DNA from: Bacteroidales bacterium
GTDB lineage: Bacteria > Bacteroidota > Bacteroidia > Bacteroidales > UBA932
Direction of reading: 5' to 3'
DNA: 49,812 bases
NCBI GenBank assembly: GCA_022653735.1
Contig: JALCSU010000013.1
Span: forward strand, 1 to 49,812
Shown: one piece after another, positions 9,399-18,969 of the stretch
How the letters are laid out: each line of letters starts with the position of its first letter
Numbering within the stretch: position 1 is the first letter of the stretch
The notes under the pieces: model-generated
Database searches by the model: none
What the model was told of the DNA's origin: nothing
Seen by the model: the letters and a program-made list of their open reading frames with translations, nothing else
Position numbers and translations under genes: made by a program

Positions 9399-9872
9399 TC
9401 ACGTGAGTTTCAGCCGGAATTTAAGGCTGACTTTCCCATCCGGAAATGTCTTTGGAGCCTCTTCCGTGAAGCCGAGTTTGCGGTAGACATCACCGTTGGA
9501 CCAAGAGGCGTCGGCATAACTCATGATGTCGTCTGGATGCACCTCGTCTATGAAGGCCTTCAAAAGCTTGCCCATGCCGCCATCGACCCCGAAGCCATGC
9601 ACAGAGGCATACCGTACCCATTCGTAAGAATGGATGGTTGAGCCGCCTTTCTGCCATATTCTAGGACCGGAAAAGCCAGCGACGGCGACAAGCGTGCCTG
9701 CTGGCAGCTCATCGGATGCTTTTTTTAGGAACAGCCCATAGAAATAACGGCATTTAGTCGCTCCTAGCCTATGATTTTCAGCAAGGAAAGGATCCGCCAA
9801 TTCCTTGGGAATCCTTTTGCACTCGCAGTCCCTGGCATAAAGCCTTTTCAGCGGTTTATCTGCTTCCGGCAT
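9399..9872 (-). CDS. Small GNAT-fold acyltransferase-like protein, coupled to ftsH
   Basis: A 157-residue soluble protein without signal peptide or membrane segment. The middle reads LVAVAGFSGPR followed by SYEWVRYASVHGFGVDGG and a C-terminal SYADASWSNGDVYRKLGF; the last motif resembles the final strand/helix region of GNAT acetyltransferases and related phage-borne acyltransferase-like proteins. I cannot name the family firmly. Its ATG begins 1 nt after the ftsH stop (TAATATG), which suggests translational coupling with ftsH. The substrate is unknown and the link to FtsH may only be transcriptional. Confidence 0.5.
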   Translation of the reverse strand: MPEADKPLKRLYARDCECKRIPKELADPFLAENHRLGATKCRYFYGLFLKKASDELPAGTLVAVAGFSGPRIWQKGGSTIHSYEWVRYASVHGFGVDGGMGKLLKAFIDEVHPDDIMSYADASWSNGDVYRKLGFTEEAPKTFPDGKVSLKFRLKLT

Positions 9873-9873
9873 A

Positions 9874-11808
9874 TTACCTATTCAAAATATTCATGAACTC
9901 CTCGCCTGTGATGGTCTCTTTTTCAAGAAGGTAGTTGGCTGCCTCGTGCATTTTGTCTATATGGCTGGTGATGATTTGCTTCGCCTTTTCTTTTGCATCG
10001 GCGATCATGCTTCTTACCTCCTCGTCAACCTGCGCCTCAATCTCGTCGGAGCAGGCCAGCTGACCCTCGCCGCCAAGGTAGGAGTTGCCCCTCGTCTGCA
10101 GCGCCATCATGCCGAACCTGTCGCTCATGCCGTAGGTCATGACCATCGCCCTCGCCATCTTCGTGGCTTGCTCGATGTCGTTTGACGCGCCCGTGGTGCA
10201 TGTGCCGCAAATCACTTCCTCTGCCACCCTTCCGCCGGTCAGCGTCGCAAGTCGGTTGGTGAGATATTCTTTGCTGTAGAGGTATTTCTCGCCCTCGTCC
10301 ACTTGCATCGTGTAGCCAAGAGCGCCGGAAGTCCTTGGTATGATGGTGATTTTATGCACAGGGGCAGAATTGCTCTGCACGGCAGCCACCATCGCATGCC
10401 CAACCTCGTGGTAGGCGATTATCTTCTTCTCTTCCGGCGAGATGACGGCATTCTTCCTCTGCTCTCCTGCCATCACTGTTTCCACGCTCTCCTCAAGGTC
10501 ATCGGTGGTGACAGCTTTCTTTCCTTCGCGCACGGCTCTCAGGGCCGCTTCGTTCACTATATTCGCAATGTCAGCTCCTGAAGAGCCTGCTGTCGCCCTT
10601 GCTACAACGTCGAGGTCTATGTCCTCATGCTTGACATTCTTCAGATGCACTTTCAGAATGGCTTTCCTGCCTTCGAGGTCAGGGAGTTCCATCTGGATGC
10701 GCCTGTCGAATCTGCCCGGCCTCAAAAGCGCCTTGTCCAGGCTGTCAGGGCGGTTCGTGGCGGCGAGAATCACCACGCCTTTGTTCGCATCGAAGCCGTC
10801 CATCTCGGTTAGTAACTGATTCAGAGTCTGCTCTCGCTCGTCATTCGTGCTCAGGCTGCCTTCGCGGCTCTTGCCTATGGCATCGATTTCATCTATGAAT
10901 ATGATGCATGGGGCTTTCTTGTTTGCCTGCTCGAAGAGGTCGCGCACCTTGGCGGCTCCCATTCCGACGAACATCTGCACGAACTCGGAACCGGACATTG
11001 AGAAGAACGGAACCCCGGCTTCTCCAGCCACAGCCCTTGCAATCAGGGTCTTGCCTGTGCCCGGAGGCCCGACCAAAAGAGCTCCCTTAGGAAGTTTCGC
11101 TCCCAATGCAGTATATTTTTTAGGATTGTGCAAGAAATCCACCATTTCCTTCAGGCTCTCCTTGGCTTCGTCCTGTCCTGCAACGTCGGAGAACCGAGTC
11201 TTGATGTCGTCCTCGGCGTAGACCTTGGCCCCGCTCTGGCCCAGAGACATGAAATTGCCAATGCCCCCACCGGCCCCGCCTCGGCTTGCGATCTTCCGCA
11301 TCATGAACACGTAGATGAGATAGAAAATGAGAGCTGGGAGTATCCACCACAGGATGAAATCCAGGATAGGGGAGTTCTTCTGCTCTATCTTCTTCACGAA
11401 TTTTATTTTCCCGTCCGGATTGGGGCTCCCTGCTTCCACGAGCCTATTCACCAGTTCAGGGTCATTGACCTCGCCTGTGAAATAGGTCGTGTCATTGGCT
11501 TCGGTGCCTTTGTTGTAAAAGACCTTGCTGTCTTTTATCACGACTTCTCTTACCAGGCTGTCGTTCACGTCCTTGACGAACTGGCCGTAGTCGGTCTCAA
11601 CGACTTTACTACCCTTTACGGCGGGGAAGAAAAGACCGTTCAGGAGGAAGAGGAACAGGATTGTCCAGAGAATCGTCCAGAACCAGTTGCCTGATGGTCC
11701 TTTCCCTTGAGCACCGCTGCCCTGGGACGCATTTTGCTGGTCGCTTTTGCCTTTACCCTCTCCGCCACTCTTGGCGGCATTATCTTCCGGAAATTCAACG
11801 TATTTCAT
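9874..11808 (-). CDS. ftsH: ATP-dependent zinc metalloprotease FtsH
   Basis: A 644-residue membrane-anchored AAA+ protease that degrades misfolded and regulatory membrane and cytosolic proteins as a hexamer on the inner membrane. Visible parts: a charged, Gly/Gln-rich cytoplasmic N-terminus, a first membrane helix (about 42-62), a periplasmic domain, a second helix (about 148-170), Walker A GPPGTGKT (247-254), Walker B IIFIDEID (302-309), second region of homology around [21 protein letters not shown], and the zinc site HEVGH (467-471; HEAGH in most bacteria). The N-terminal extension before the first helix is longer than in E. coli but is common in Bacteroidota. Length and motif order are normal for the family. 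Confidence 0.97.
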   Translation of the reverse strand: MKYVEFPEDNAAKSGGEGKGKSDQQNASQGSGAQGKGPSGNWFWTILWTILFLFLLNGLFFPAVKGSKVVETDYGQFVKDVNDSLVREVVIKDSKVFYNKGTEANDTTYFTGEVNDPELVNRLVEAGSPNPDGKIKFVKKIEQKNSPILDFILWWILPALIFYLIYVFMMRKIASRGGAGGGIGNFMSLGQSGAKVYAEDDIKTRFSDVAGQDEAKESLKEMVDFLHNPKKYTALGAKLPKGALLVGPPGTGKTLIARAVAGEAGVPFFSMSGSEFVQMFVGMGAAKVRDLFEQANKKAPCIIFIDEIDAIGKSREGSLSTNDEREQTLNQLLTEMDGFDANKGVVILAATNRPDSLDKALLRPGRFDRRIQMELPDLEGRKAILKVHLKNVKHEDIDLDVVARATAGSSGADIANIVNEAALRAVREGKKAVTTDDLEESVETVMAGEQRKNAVISPEEKKIIAYHEVGHAMVAAVQSNSAPVHKITIIPRTSGALGYTMQVDEGEKYLYSKEYLTNRLATLTGGRVAEEVICGTCTTGASNDIEQATKMARAMVMTYGMSDRFGMMALQTRGNSYLGGEGQLACSDEIEAQVDEEVRSMIADAKEKAKQIITSHIDKMHEAANYLLEKETITGEEFMNILNR

Positions 11809-12035
11809 GTTTGAAAAGTATATTATTCTTGATTATTCATTACTCCTGCGCCGCGGTCACCCCGAACGATGCTCGGATCTGCATCACGCTCAGCGTCATA
11901 GCTGGCTTGGCATAGTCCAAAATGCAACTCCCATGCCTCCTGCGGACAACTGACATTGTGGCAGACGATTGCCCCTGTGGCACAACGGGTGTTCAAAATT
12001 TCATTTCTGCAACCCGGTTGCATATTAAAAATCAC

Positions 12036-12043
12036 TATATTTG
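12036..12043 (+). promoter_or_regulatory. Candidate -7 box (TAnnTTTG) at the metal-efflux operon start
   Basis: TATATTTG matches the Bacteroidota -7 consensus exactly. It ends 6 nt before the ATG at 12050, so transcription would begin at or next to the start codon (possible leaderless mRNA). I see no TTTG at the expected -33 distance, which lowers confidence. The rest of 11809-12035 shows no clear signal. Confidence 0.4.
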
Positions 12044-12049
12044 CATCTG

Positions 12050-12466
12050 ATGTTGAGAAAAATAGCAATAGTGCCTATTATTTTGGCTTTGTCGATGATG
12101 ACTATGGTCATCGTCATGCCTCATCATCACCACCAGGCCATGGTTTGCTTCGTCAAGGAGATATGTTGCTTGGATGGGTGCTGCGATGACGAGCACACTC
12201 AGCATCATGATGCGAACCAGGAGGAGGACGAAAGCCATTGCGTGGCGCATGAGCAGTACATGCCGTCTGAGCGTCTGCATATTAATGAATATGTCATATT
12301 AATAAATAGTAATAGTGGCATATCGAATTCGGTTCATAATGCCACGATTCCGGAGCTAATGGTTTCTACGTCCATTGCCGATTCCCTCGAGGCACGCTCC
12401 GTTCCTTTGCGGGATGCGCCCGTCCTTTCTTCTGCCGGAGCTAATGCGCCTCCGTTCCTTGCTTAG
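12050..12466 (+). CDS. Small His/Cys-rich exported protein (DUF6769-like), first gene of the metal-efflux operon
   Basis: A 138-residue protein starting at the ATG at 12050; an in-frame TTG at 12041 is possible but lies inside the -7 box. A hydrophobic N-terminal segment (IAIVPIILALSMMTMVIVM) is followed at once by a cluster of metal-type ligands: PHHHH, then CFVKEICCLDGCCDDEHTQHH and ESHC within about 45 residues. Proteins of this shape precede cation-efflux CzcB genes in Bacteroides and are listed as DUF6769; I assign it there from memory. A role in metal sensing or periplasmic metal binding for the downstream RND pump is inferred. The C-terminal third has no recognisable motif. Confidence 0.65.
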   Translation: MLRKIAIVPIILALSMMTMVIVMPHHHHQAMVCFVKEICCLDGCCDDEHTQHHDANQEEDESHCVAHEQYMPSERLHINEYVILINSNSGISNSVHNATIPELMVSTSIADSLEARSVPLRDAPVLSSAGANAPPFLA

Positions 12467-12567
12467 AAGGCAGGCGATTATCGCATGCTAGACTGTTACT
12501 ATTCGTTTAGGACGACAGCGACAGTTTGTTCTGAATGACGGCAATATAATCACAAGTTAAAAAATCA

Positions 12568-13737
12568 ATGAGAAAAATATACATTCTGATGGCACTCTGC
12601 GGGGTTATGGCGGGGTGCGGAAATAGCGGAAATAAAGCCGAAGAACACGATCATGGGGCGACAGAGGCGCACGAACACGGGGGCGAGGCTGGAGAGCATG
12701 AGGAGAAGGGGCATGGCGGAGACGAGATAGTGATGACTCCGCAGAAGCAGGCTGCCCTCGGAGTCAGGGCCGACACGGTCAGATTCGAGGAATTCGCCGA
12801 AGTGATTCCGACCAGTGGCGAAATAGTCTCTGCTAACGGAGATGAAATGACAGTAGTGGCTGCAAGCGCAGGAATCGTGAGCCTGAGCAATATAGCGGAG
12901 GGTTCGGCAATACCGAAGGGTGGAAAAATCGCTACCATATCGACCAAAGAAATTGGTGGAGGCGACCAGCTTGCCAGAGCCAGAAGCGCCTACGAGACCG
13001 CAAAGAAAGAATACGAGCGCGATGAAGCTCTGCTCAAGGACAATATCGTGAGCGAGAGTCACTATGACCAAAGCAAGATGGCTTACGAAAACGCCAAGGC
13101 TGAGTACGAGGCTCTTCTGGCAGGCGGGGTGTCAGACAAAGGCATAGTCGCATCTTCCCCTATCGGAGGCTTTGTCAAAAGCCTTCTGGTCCGCCAAGGG
13201 GAATACGTCGAGACAGGTCAGGCGATAGCCGTGGTCAGCCAGAATCGTAAGTTGCAACTGAGGGCTGACGTCTCGGAAAAATATTACGATAAAATAGCCC
13301 AGATCTCCGATGCCACTTTCAAGACCTCATACGGCAATGAGACATATTCATTGAAAGACCTTGGTGGCAGGCTTCTGTCTCATGGAAGAGCCTCCGCCGG
13401 CGATTACTATATTCCCGTAATTTTCGAGTTCGACAACAGAGGGAGCATCCTCCCAGGCTCCTACGTCGAGATATTCCTGAAAGCAAAGCCTTTACGCAGG
13501 GCCATCGTGGTGCCGCTAAGCGCAGTGGTTGAAGACCAGGGCGTGCATTACGTGTTCGTGAAGATGGACGAAGACTGCTTCGACAAGCGGGAAGTCTCGC
13601 TGGGGCAGTCAGACGGCATCAATGTGCCTGTCCTAGAGGGCCTGCGGGAAGGGGAGATGGTGGTAATCGAAGGAACCATCAAAGTCAAGCTTGCCTCCAT
13701 TAGTGCAGCACCGGCGGGCCATAACCACAATCACTAG
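12568..13737 (+). CDS. czcB: RND efflux periplasmic adaptor (CzcB/HlyD family), His-rich lipoprotein
   Basis: A 389-residue lipoprotein (lipobox MAGC, Cys17). A short linker rich in His, Glu and Gly (about residues 24-55) is likely to bind metal ions. The body is a membrane-fusion protein: a lipoyl/barrel-sandwich half, an alpha-helical hairpin (AKKEYERDEALLKDNIVS... to YEALLAGG), a second lipoyl half (SPIGGFVKSLLVRQGEYVETG) and beta-barrel plus membrane-proximal domains ending in a His-rich tail (GHNHNH). It joins the inner-membrane pump to the outer-membrane channel. The pump gene begins 4 nt after its stop. The His-rich segments and neighbours favour zinc, copper, cobalt or nickel export; the specific ion is not evident. 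Confidence 0.9.
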   Translation: MRKIYILMALCGVMAGCGNSGNKAEEHDHGATEAHEHGGEAGEHEEKGHGGDEIVMTPQKQAALGVRADTVRFEEFAEVIPTSGEIVSANGDEMTVVAASAGIVSLSNIAEGSAIPKGGKIATISTKEIGGGDQLARARSAYETAKKEYERDEALLKDNIVSESHYDQSKMAYENAKAEYEALLAGGVSDKGIVASSPIGGFVKSLLVRQGEYVETGQAIAVVSQNRKLQLRADVSEKYYDKIAQISDATFKTSYGNETYSLKDLGGRLLSHGRASAGDYYIPVIFEFDNRGSILPGSYVEIFLKAKPLRRAIVVPLSAVVEDQGVHYVFVKMDEDCFDKREVSLGQSDGINVPVLEGLREGEMVVIEGTIKVKLASISAAPAGHNHNH

Positions 13738-13741
13738 GCCT

Positions 13742-16700
13742 ATGGAACAGTTGAACCGAGAAAGCGGACTGCTCAATGGAATCATCCGTGGTTCCCTCAA
13801 CAACCGCTTGATAATCTTAGTGATAGCGCTACTGCTGCTAATTGCGGGCATATATTCCACCATGCACATGGAGGTGGATGTGTTTCCGGACCTCAATGCT
13901 CCGACAGTCGTCGTGATGACAGAGGCCTCTGGAATGGCCCCTGAGGAAGTAGAAAGACTGGTTACCTTCCCGATCGAGACAGCCCTGAACGGTGCGACCA
14001 ACGTGCGTAGAGTGCGTTCGGCATCTTCCACCGGATTCTCCACCGTGAATGTGGAATTCGACTGGGGCACGGACATATACAAGGCGAGGCAGGTTGTGTC
14101 GGAGAAAATCGCGATGGTCGGCGATGAACTGCCGGAGAATGTCGGGAAACCTACTCTTGGGCCGCAGTCTTCGATTTTGGGAGAGATGATGATAATAGGG
14201 CTCACTGCCGACACGACCTCGATGCAGGACTTGCGAACCATTGCTGATTGGACCATCAGGCCGAGGCTGCTCTCGACGGGCGGAGTGGCGCAGGTGTCGG
14301 TCATTGGCGGCGACATAAAAGAATATCAGATATTAATGAACCTTGGCAAGATGCGCCGCTACGGAGTGTCCCTGGACGAGGTGATCTATGCCGTCAAAGA
14401 CATGAATCAGAATGCCTCAGGAGGAATTCTTTATGAATATGGCAATGAATATATCGTCAGGGGGGTCCTTTCCACCAACGACATAGAGGATATGAAAAAA
14501 GCCGTAGTGAAGACGACCGGGAGCGGGAAGCCAATCACCCTGGATGCAATCGCTGACATAAAAATAGGTTCGAAGACCCCTCGCCTGGGCGTTGCTTCCA
14601 ACGATGGGAAGCCGGCGATCGTTCTGACCGTCACCAAGCAGCCTAACGTTAATACTTTGCAGCTGGACACAAAGCTTGAATCCGCCCTGAGCGAACTGCA
14701 AGTGAATATGCCAGCTGACGTGAAGGTCAATTCGGAGATTTTCCGCCAGTCGAAGTTCATCCGCAATTCCATCGACAACGTGAAAAAATCTCTGATTGAA
14801 GGAGGCATCTTCGTAGTCATTGTATTGTTCATATTCCTGATGAGCTGGAGAACCACGATCATTTCTCTGATTTCCATTCCGCTTTCCATCGTGATCGCAT
14901 TGCTTGCGATAAGGTGGATGGGGCTCACAATCAACACGATGAGCCTCGGCGGCATCGCAATAGCGATTGGCTCGCTGGTGGATGACTCAATCGTGGACGT
15001 GGAGAATGTGTTCAAGCGATTGCGTCAAAACCGACAGAAACCCACCGAAGAGCAGCAGAGTACTCTACGAGTGGTCTATGAAGCCTCTAAGGAAGTCAGA
15101 ATGCCGATGCTGAACTCCACTCTCATAATCGTAGCGAGTTTCCTGCCGCTTTTCTTCCTGTCGGGAATGGAAGGCAGGATGCTGAAGCCTCTGGGCATCA
15201 CGTTCATAATTTCCTTGTTTGCTTCAACCCTAGTGGCTCTTACAGTGACTCCGGTGCTGAGTTCCTACCTGCTTGGAAATGCCAATAGCGATCGCAGCGG
15301 AAAGGAACCTGGCCTTGTGATATGGCTGAAAAAATATTACGAGAAGGCCCTGAAATGGTCTCTGAACCATAAGGCTGCGATTCTGATGCCTGTGGCAGCA
15401 TTGCTGGTCATAGCGCTGGTTATGTTCTTCTCGATTGGCCGCAGCTTCTTACCTGCGTTCAACGAGGGTTCGCTGACGGTAGCGATTAGCACCGTTCCTG
15501 GGATATCTCTGGACGAATCCGATGCGCTAGGACATCAGGCTGAGGAAATCCTGCTGAGCATACCTGAAATCAAGACCGTTGGAAGGAAGACCGGTCGCGC
15601 TGAGCTGGCGGAACATTCTTTCGGCGTGAATACTTCGGAATATGACTGCCCGTTCGAACTAGGGAAGAGGTCCAAAGCAGAATTCGTGGCTGAAGTACGA
15701 CAGAAACTCTCCATGCTTCCTGGGGTGAACATCGAAATCCTTGGGCCTATTGCGCACAGAATCGATGAGATGCTGTCAGGAAGCAAGTCCAACATAGCAA
15801 TCAAGGTTTTCGGAACGGATTTAGGCAAGATGCACTCTCTGGGCTCTCAGATAAAGACTGCTATTTCAGCCATTCCTGAAATTACAGACATAAACGTGGA
15901 GCAACAGGTCGAGAGGCCACAGCTTAACATCGTGCCGAACAGGGAGATGCTCTCTCGTTACGGGATCTCACTTCCAGAGTTCTCTGAGGCCATTTCAACA
16001 ATGTTGGAGGGGCAGGTCGTCTCGCAGGTTTACGAGGGGAACCGCTCGTTCGACCTGACGCTGAAAGTTTCCGACGATGCAAAGTCGTCGATCGAGAGGC
16101 TTGCGGACCTGACTTTGGATGCTTGCGACGGCAAGAAAGTTCCGCTAAGCTATGTCGCCGACATAGTCTCTTCGGCAGGCCCGAACACAATCAACAGGGA
16201 AAATGTGAACCGCAAGCTGGTGGTTTCGTGCAATGCCACAGGCGGCGAGTTGACTAAGGCAGTGGCGGCAATCAAAGAGGCCATTGCGCAAGAGGTTCAA
16301 TTGCCTGAGGGTTACCATATTGAATATGGCGGCCAGTTCGAGAGCGAACAGAGGGCCTCGAAGACTATAGCCCTCGTAAGCATATTCAGCATATTTATAA
16401 TATGCATGCTTCTATTCGGGGAATTTAAGAATATGATGCAGACTCTTGTGGTGCTGCTGAATCTGCCGCTCGCCCTCATCGGTGGCATCATTTCCATCTA
16501 TTTCACCGACGGCATCCTGTCCATTCCGGCCATCATCGGGTTCATCTCACTGTTCGGCATCGCGACCCGCAATGGAATGCTGCTGATTGACAGGTACAAC
16601 GTGCTCACCAGCCAGGGGTCTTCGAAGATTGACGCAGTGATGACTGGCTCCCTGGACAGGCTGAACCCTATCTTGATGACCGCAATCACATCCGCCTTGG

Positions 16701-16867
16701 CACTGCTGCCGCTTGCCATCGGCGGAGACCTGCCTGGCAACGAGATTCAGTCCCCGATGGCGAAAGTCATTCTCGGCGGCCTGTTCACATCTACCGTCCT
16801 CAACGGTTTCGTCATTCCGATAATGTATATTATCACCAAGAAAAAGGCTTCCGCTCCTGAAATTTAA
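13742..16867 (+). CDS. czcA: Heavy-metal RND efflux pump, inner-membrane permease (CzcA/CusA type)
   Basis: A 1041-residue permease of typical RND length. I use the ATG at 13742, directly after the adaptor stop; the 17 upstream in-frame codons overlap czcB. The RND plan is clear: a first helix (LIILVIALLLLIAGIY), the porter motif FPDLNAPTVVVMTEASGMAPEEVE, helices 2-6 including GSLVDDSIVDVENVFKR with the proton-relay region, a second porter half, and helices 7-12 around ISLFGIATRNGMLLIDR. It works as a proton/cation antiporter with CzcB and an outer-membrane channel. Metal rather than drug export is inferred from similarity to Bacteroidota CzcA proteins, from the operon, and from the facing ZIP transporter. 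Confidence 0.92.
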   Translation: MEQLNRESGLLNGIIRGSLNNRLIILVIALLLLIAGIYSTMHMEVDVFPDLNAPTVVVMTEASGMAPEEVERLVTFPIETALNGATNVRRVRSASSTGFSTVNVEFDWGTDIYKARQVVSEKIAMVGDELPENVGKPTLGPQSSILGEMMIIGLTADTTSMQDLRTIADWTIRPRLLSTGGVAQVSVIGGDIKEYQILMNLGKMRRYGVSLDEVIYAVKDMNQNASGGILYEYGNEYIVRGVLSTNDIEDMKKAVVKTTGSGKPITLDAIADIKIGSKTPRLGVASNDGKPAIVLTVTKQPNVNTLQLDTKLESALSELQVNMPADVKVNSEIFRQSKFIRNSIDNVKKSLIEGGIFVVIVLFIFLMSWRTTIISLISIPLSIVIALLAIRWMGLTINTMSLGGIAIAIGSLVDDSIVDVENVFKRLRQNRQKPTEEQQSTLRVVYEASKEVRMPMLNSTLIIVASFLPLFFLSGMEGRMLKPLGITFIISLFASTLVALTVTPVLSSYLLGNANSDRSGKEPGLVIWLKKYYEKALKWSLNHKAAILMPVAALLVIALVMFFSIGRSFLPAFNEGSLTVAISTVPGISLDESDALGHQAEEILLSIPEIKTVGRKTGRAELAEHSFGVNTSEYDCPFELGKRSKAEFVAEVRQKLSMLPGVNIEILGPIAHRIDEMLSGSKSNIAIKVFGTDLGKMHSLGSQIKTAISAIPEITDINVEQQVERPQLNIVPNREMLSRYGISLPEFSEAISTMLEGQVVSQVYEGNRSFDLTLKVSDDAKSSIERLADLTLDACDGKKVPLSYVADIVSSAGPNTINRENVNRKLVVSCNATGGELTKAVAAIKEAIAQEVQLPEGYHIEYGGQFESEQRASKTIALVSIFSIFIICMLLFGEFKNMMQTLVVLLNLPLALIGGIISIYFTDGILSIPAIIGFISLFGIATRNGMLLIDRYNVLTSQGSSKIDAVMTGSLDRLNPILMTAITSALALLPLAIGGDLPGNEIQSPMAKVILGGLFTSTVLNGFVIPIMYIITKKKASAPEI

Positions 16868-16873
16868 TTTTTC

Positions 16874-18133
16874 ATGAATATGTTGACAAAAATATTAGAA
16901 TACCCTGCATTCCGCTCTGTCTTGGCTTGCACCATCGGAGCGATTATGCTGGCACCCGCCGCCCTTGCTCAATATTCCATCAAAGAACTCCCGAAAGATC
17001 TTCCCAAGATTCCGATGCGCATTCAGGAAGTACTGGACAGCATTGAGAAGAACAATCCTTCGTTGAAGGCCGCACAGGCGGAAATGGAAGCCGAGAAGCT
17101 GACAAGCAAAGGCGAGGCGATCCTGCCAGATCCAGAGGTGGAGTTCAATTACCTCTGGGGTGCGAACGGCATCGGGAACCGTCACGACGTTAGAGTCACC
17201 CAGTCTTTCGACTTTCCAACCATCTCCGGCATGAAGCATTCATGGGTGAAGGGCAAAGGCGAGCTGGCGTACTTGAAATACAAGGCCGAGAGACAAAACA
17301 TACTGCTTTCGGCAAAACAAAACTGCATTGACCTCGTCTATTACAATGCTCTCGTGAAAGAGCTTTTCACTCATTTGGAACAGGCCAAGAGCCAAGTAAG
17401 CTCATTCGAGAAGAAGATAAAAGCCGGGGGCGCAAACGTAATGGACCTCAATAAGGCCAAGGTGCATCTGACAAGCGTACAAGGCAAGTTTTCCAGGGCC
17501 GAGGTCGAGCGTCAGAGACTTCTGGCCGAGCTAAAGAGCATGAACGGCGGTAACCCGATAGACTTCAATGCCAACTACTACGAACTAGGGGAGGACTTGC
17601 CGACCGATTTCGAGGCATGGTTCCAAACGGCTTCCGAAAAAAGTCCTTCAATCCAGTACGTCAGGAAGGCGGTAGAGGTGGACAAGAAGCAACTTTCAAT
17701 CGACAAGACTTCATGGATTCCGGAGCTGTCGGTCGGATATATGAGCGAAATCGCCAAAGCGGATAAGTACAGAGGACTTACATTAGGAGTCAGCATCCCT
17801 CTATGGACTAATGGCAATAAAGTGAAGCAGTCCAAAGCACGTCTGACTGCAGCCCAATCCCGCCAGACAGCTGCCGAGCAGCAATTCTACTACACGCTCC
17901 AGAGCCAGTATGCCGAGGCTGCCAGTCTGAAAGCGAACTCCGAGATGATGCGTCAGGCTCTTACCGAGACTGACAACAGAAATTTCCTGCTTGAGGCACA
18001 GTCAAAAGGCGAAATTTCGATGGTTGAATATCTCGTAGAGATTGACCAGTACTACGAGGCCCTCGAACAGACCCTCTCCACCGAGCGTAGCTACCGTCAC
18101 GCCCTTGCCCAGCTAAATGCCGTTGAGCTGTAA
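16874..18133 (+). CDS. TolC-family outer-membrane channel of the metal efflux system (CzcC-like)
   Basis: A 419-residue protein beginning 6 nt after the pump stop. It has a signal peptide (cleavage near ALAQ), then two long alpha-helical coiled-coil repeats with the outer-membrane efflux protein pattern: LDSIEKNNPSLKAAQAEM opens the first, LRQALTETDNRN-like sequence the second. ILPDPEVEFNYLWG marks the first strand region. TolC proteins form a trimeric channel across the outer membrane and periplasm that docks with the adaptor and RND pump. The order adaptor, pump, channel makes this a complete tripartite exporter. Length is typical of the CzcC branch. Confidence 0.88.
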   Translation: MNMLTKILEYPAFRSVLACTIGAIMLAPAALAQYSIKELPKDLPKIPMRIQEVLDSIEKNNPSLKAAQAEMEAEKLTSKGEAILPDPEVEFNYLWGANGIGNRHDVRVTQSFDFPTISGMKHSWVKGKGELAYLKYKAERQNILLSAKQNCIDLVYYNALVKELFTHLEQAKSQVSSFEKKIKAGGANVMDLNKAKVHLTSVQGKFSRAEVERQRLLAELKSMNGGNPIDFNANYYELGEDLPTDFEAWFQTASEKSPSIQYVRKAVEVDKKQLSIDKTSWIPELSVGYMSEIAKADKYRGLTLGVSIPLWTNGNKVKQSKARLTAAQSRQTAAEQQFYYTLQSQYAEAASLKANSEMMRQALTETDNRNFLLEAQSKGEISMVEYLVEIDQYYEALEQTLSTERSYRHALAQLNAVEL

Positions 18134-18179
18134 ACAGCCTCGCACCGAGTGGATTAGCTGCGAAGAAGCCTGTAAATTC

Positions 18180-18968
18180 TTACGCCATCACGACATCAAG
18201 AATCATCATCAGTGCGAAGCCGACGGCAAATCCGCTGATGCCGATGTTAGAGTGGCCTCCTTCGGCTGCTTCGGGGATGAGTTCGTCAAAGACGACGTAG
18301 AGCATTGCGCCTGCGGCAAAAGCCAGAACATATGGAAGTATAGGGACAGTTATGCTGGTCAGCAATATTACCAAAGCAGCTCCGATCGGTTCAACGATGC
18401 CGCTAAGGCTGCCAATAACGAAAGATTTCCTCCTGGAATTTCCCGCGGCACGCATCGGCATGGAAATGATGGCGCCTTCCGGAACATTTTGGATTGCTAT
18501 TCCTAGAGCCAGCGTCACAGCAGCCGCCATAGATATATTCGCAGATCCTGAAATGAACCCTGCTACAGCGGCGCCCACGGCCATTCCCTCAGGAAAATTG
18601 TGCATTGTCACGGCCAGAGTCAGCATAGCCGTTTTCGAAAGATGGCTCTTAGGACCCTCTTCAACGCCATCCGGATGAAGGTGAGGGGTTATGTAGTCGA
18701 TAAGGAGCAGGACTGCGAAGCCGGCCAGCAAGCCTATCGTGGCTGGCATCACAGCCATCTTGCCTCTGTCTGCGCACATTTCCATGCTCGGAATCAGCAG
18801 AGACCAAACCGATGCCGCTATCATGATTCCTGACGCAAAGCCCATAAGCCCTTTCTGGACATTCTGGCTTATCTCTTTCCTCATTACAAACACAAAGGCC
18901 GAACCCAAGGCAGTTCCAAGGAAAGGTAGCAACAGCGAGGAAATGACTATAGGTGTTGAATCAGACAT
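18180..18968 (-). CDS. ZIP family metal ion transporter
   Basis: A 262-residue polytopic membrane protein. I start at the ATG at 18968, which lies 1 nt after the ridA stop (TAATATG); an earlier in-frame ATG would overlap ridA. Metal-site motifs of the ZIP family are present in adjacent helices: HNFPEG and NVPEG, with a His-rich loop (PHLHPDGVEEG) between helices. ZIP proteins import zinc, iron or manganese into the cytoplasm, the opposite direction to the Czc-type exporter whose genes converge on it with a 46-bp gap. ZupT-like in organisation. Ion preference cannot be told from sequence. Confidence 0.88.
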   Translation of the reverse strand: MSDSTPIVISSLLLPFLGTALGSAFVFVMRKEISQNVQKGLMGFASGIMIAASVWSLLIPSMEMCADRGKMAVMPATIGLLAGFAVLLLIDYITPHLHPDGVEEGPKSHLSKTAMLTLAVTMHNFPEGMAVGAAVAGFISGSANISMAAAVTLALGIAIQNVPEGAIISMPMRAAGNSRRKSFVIGSLSGIVEPIGAALVILLTSITVPILPYVLAFAAGAMLYVVFDELIPEAAEGGHSNIGISGFAVGFALMMILDVVMA

Positions 18969-18969
18969 A

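Noticed and set aside
10442..11694. Several plus-strand open frames opposite ftsH
   Set aside because: They mirror the codon pattern of ftsH on the other strand and have no domains.
12041..12049. TTG start at 12041 for the His/Cys-rich protein
   Set aside because: The TTG is part of the TATATTTG promoter box; the ATG at 12050 is better.
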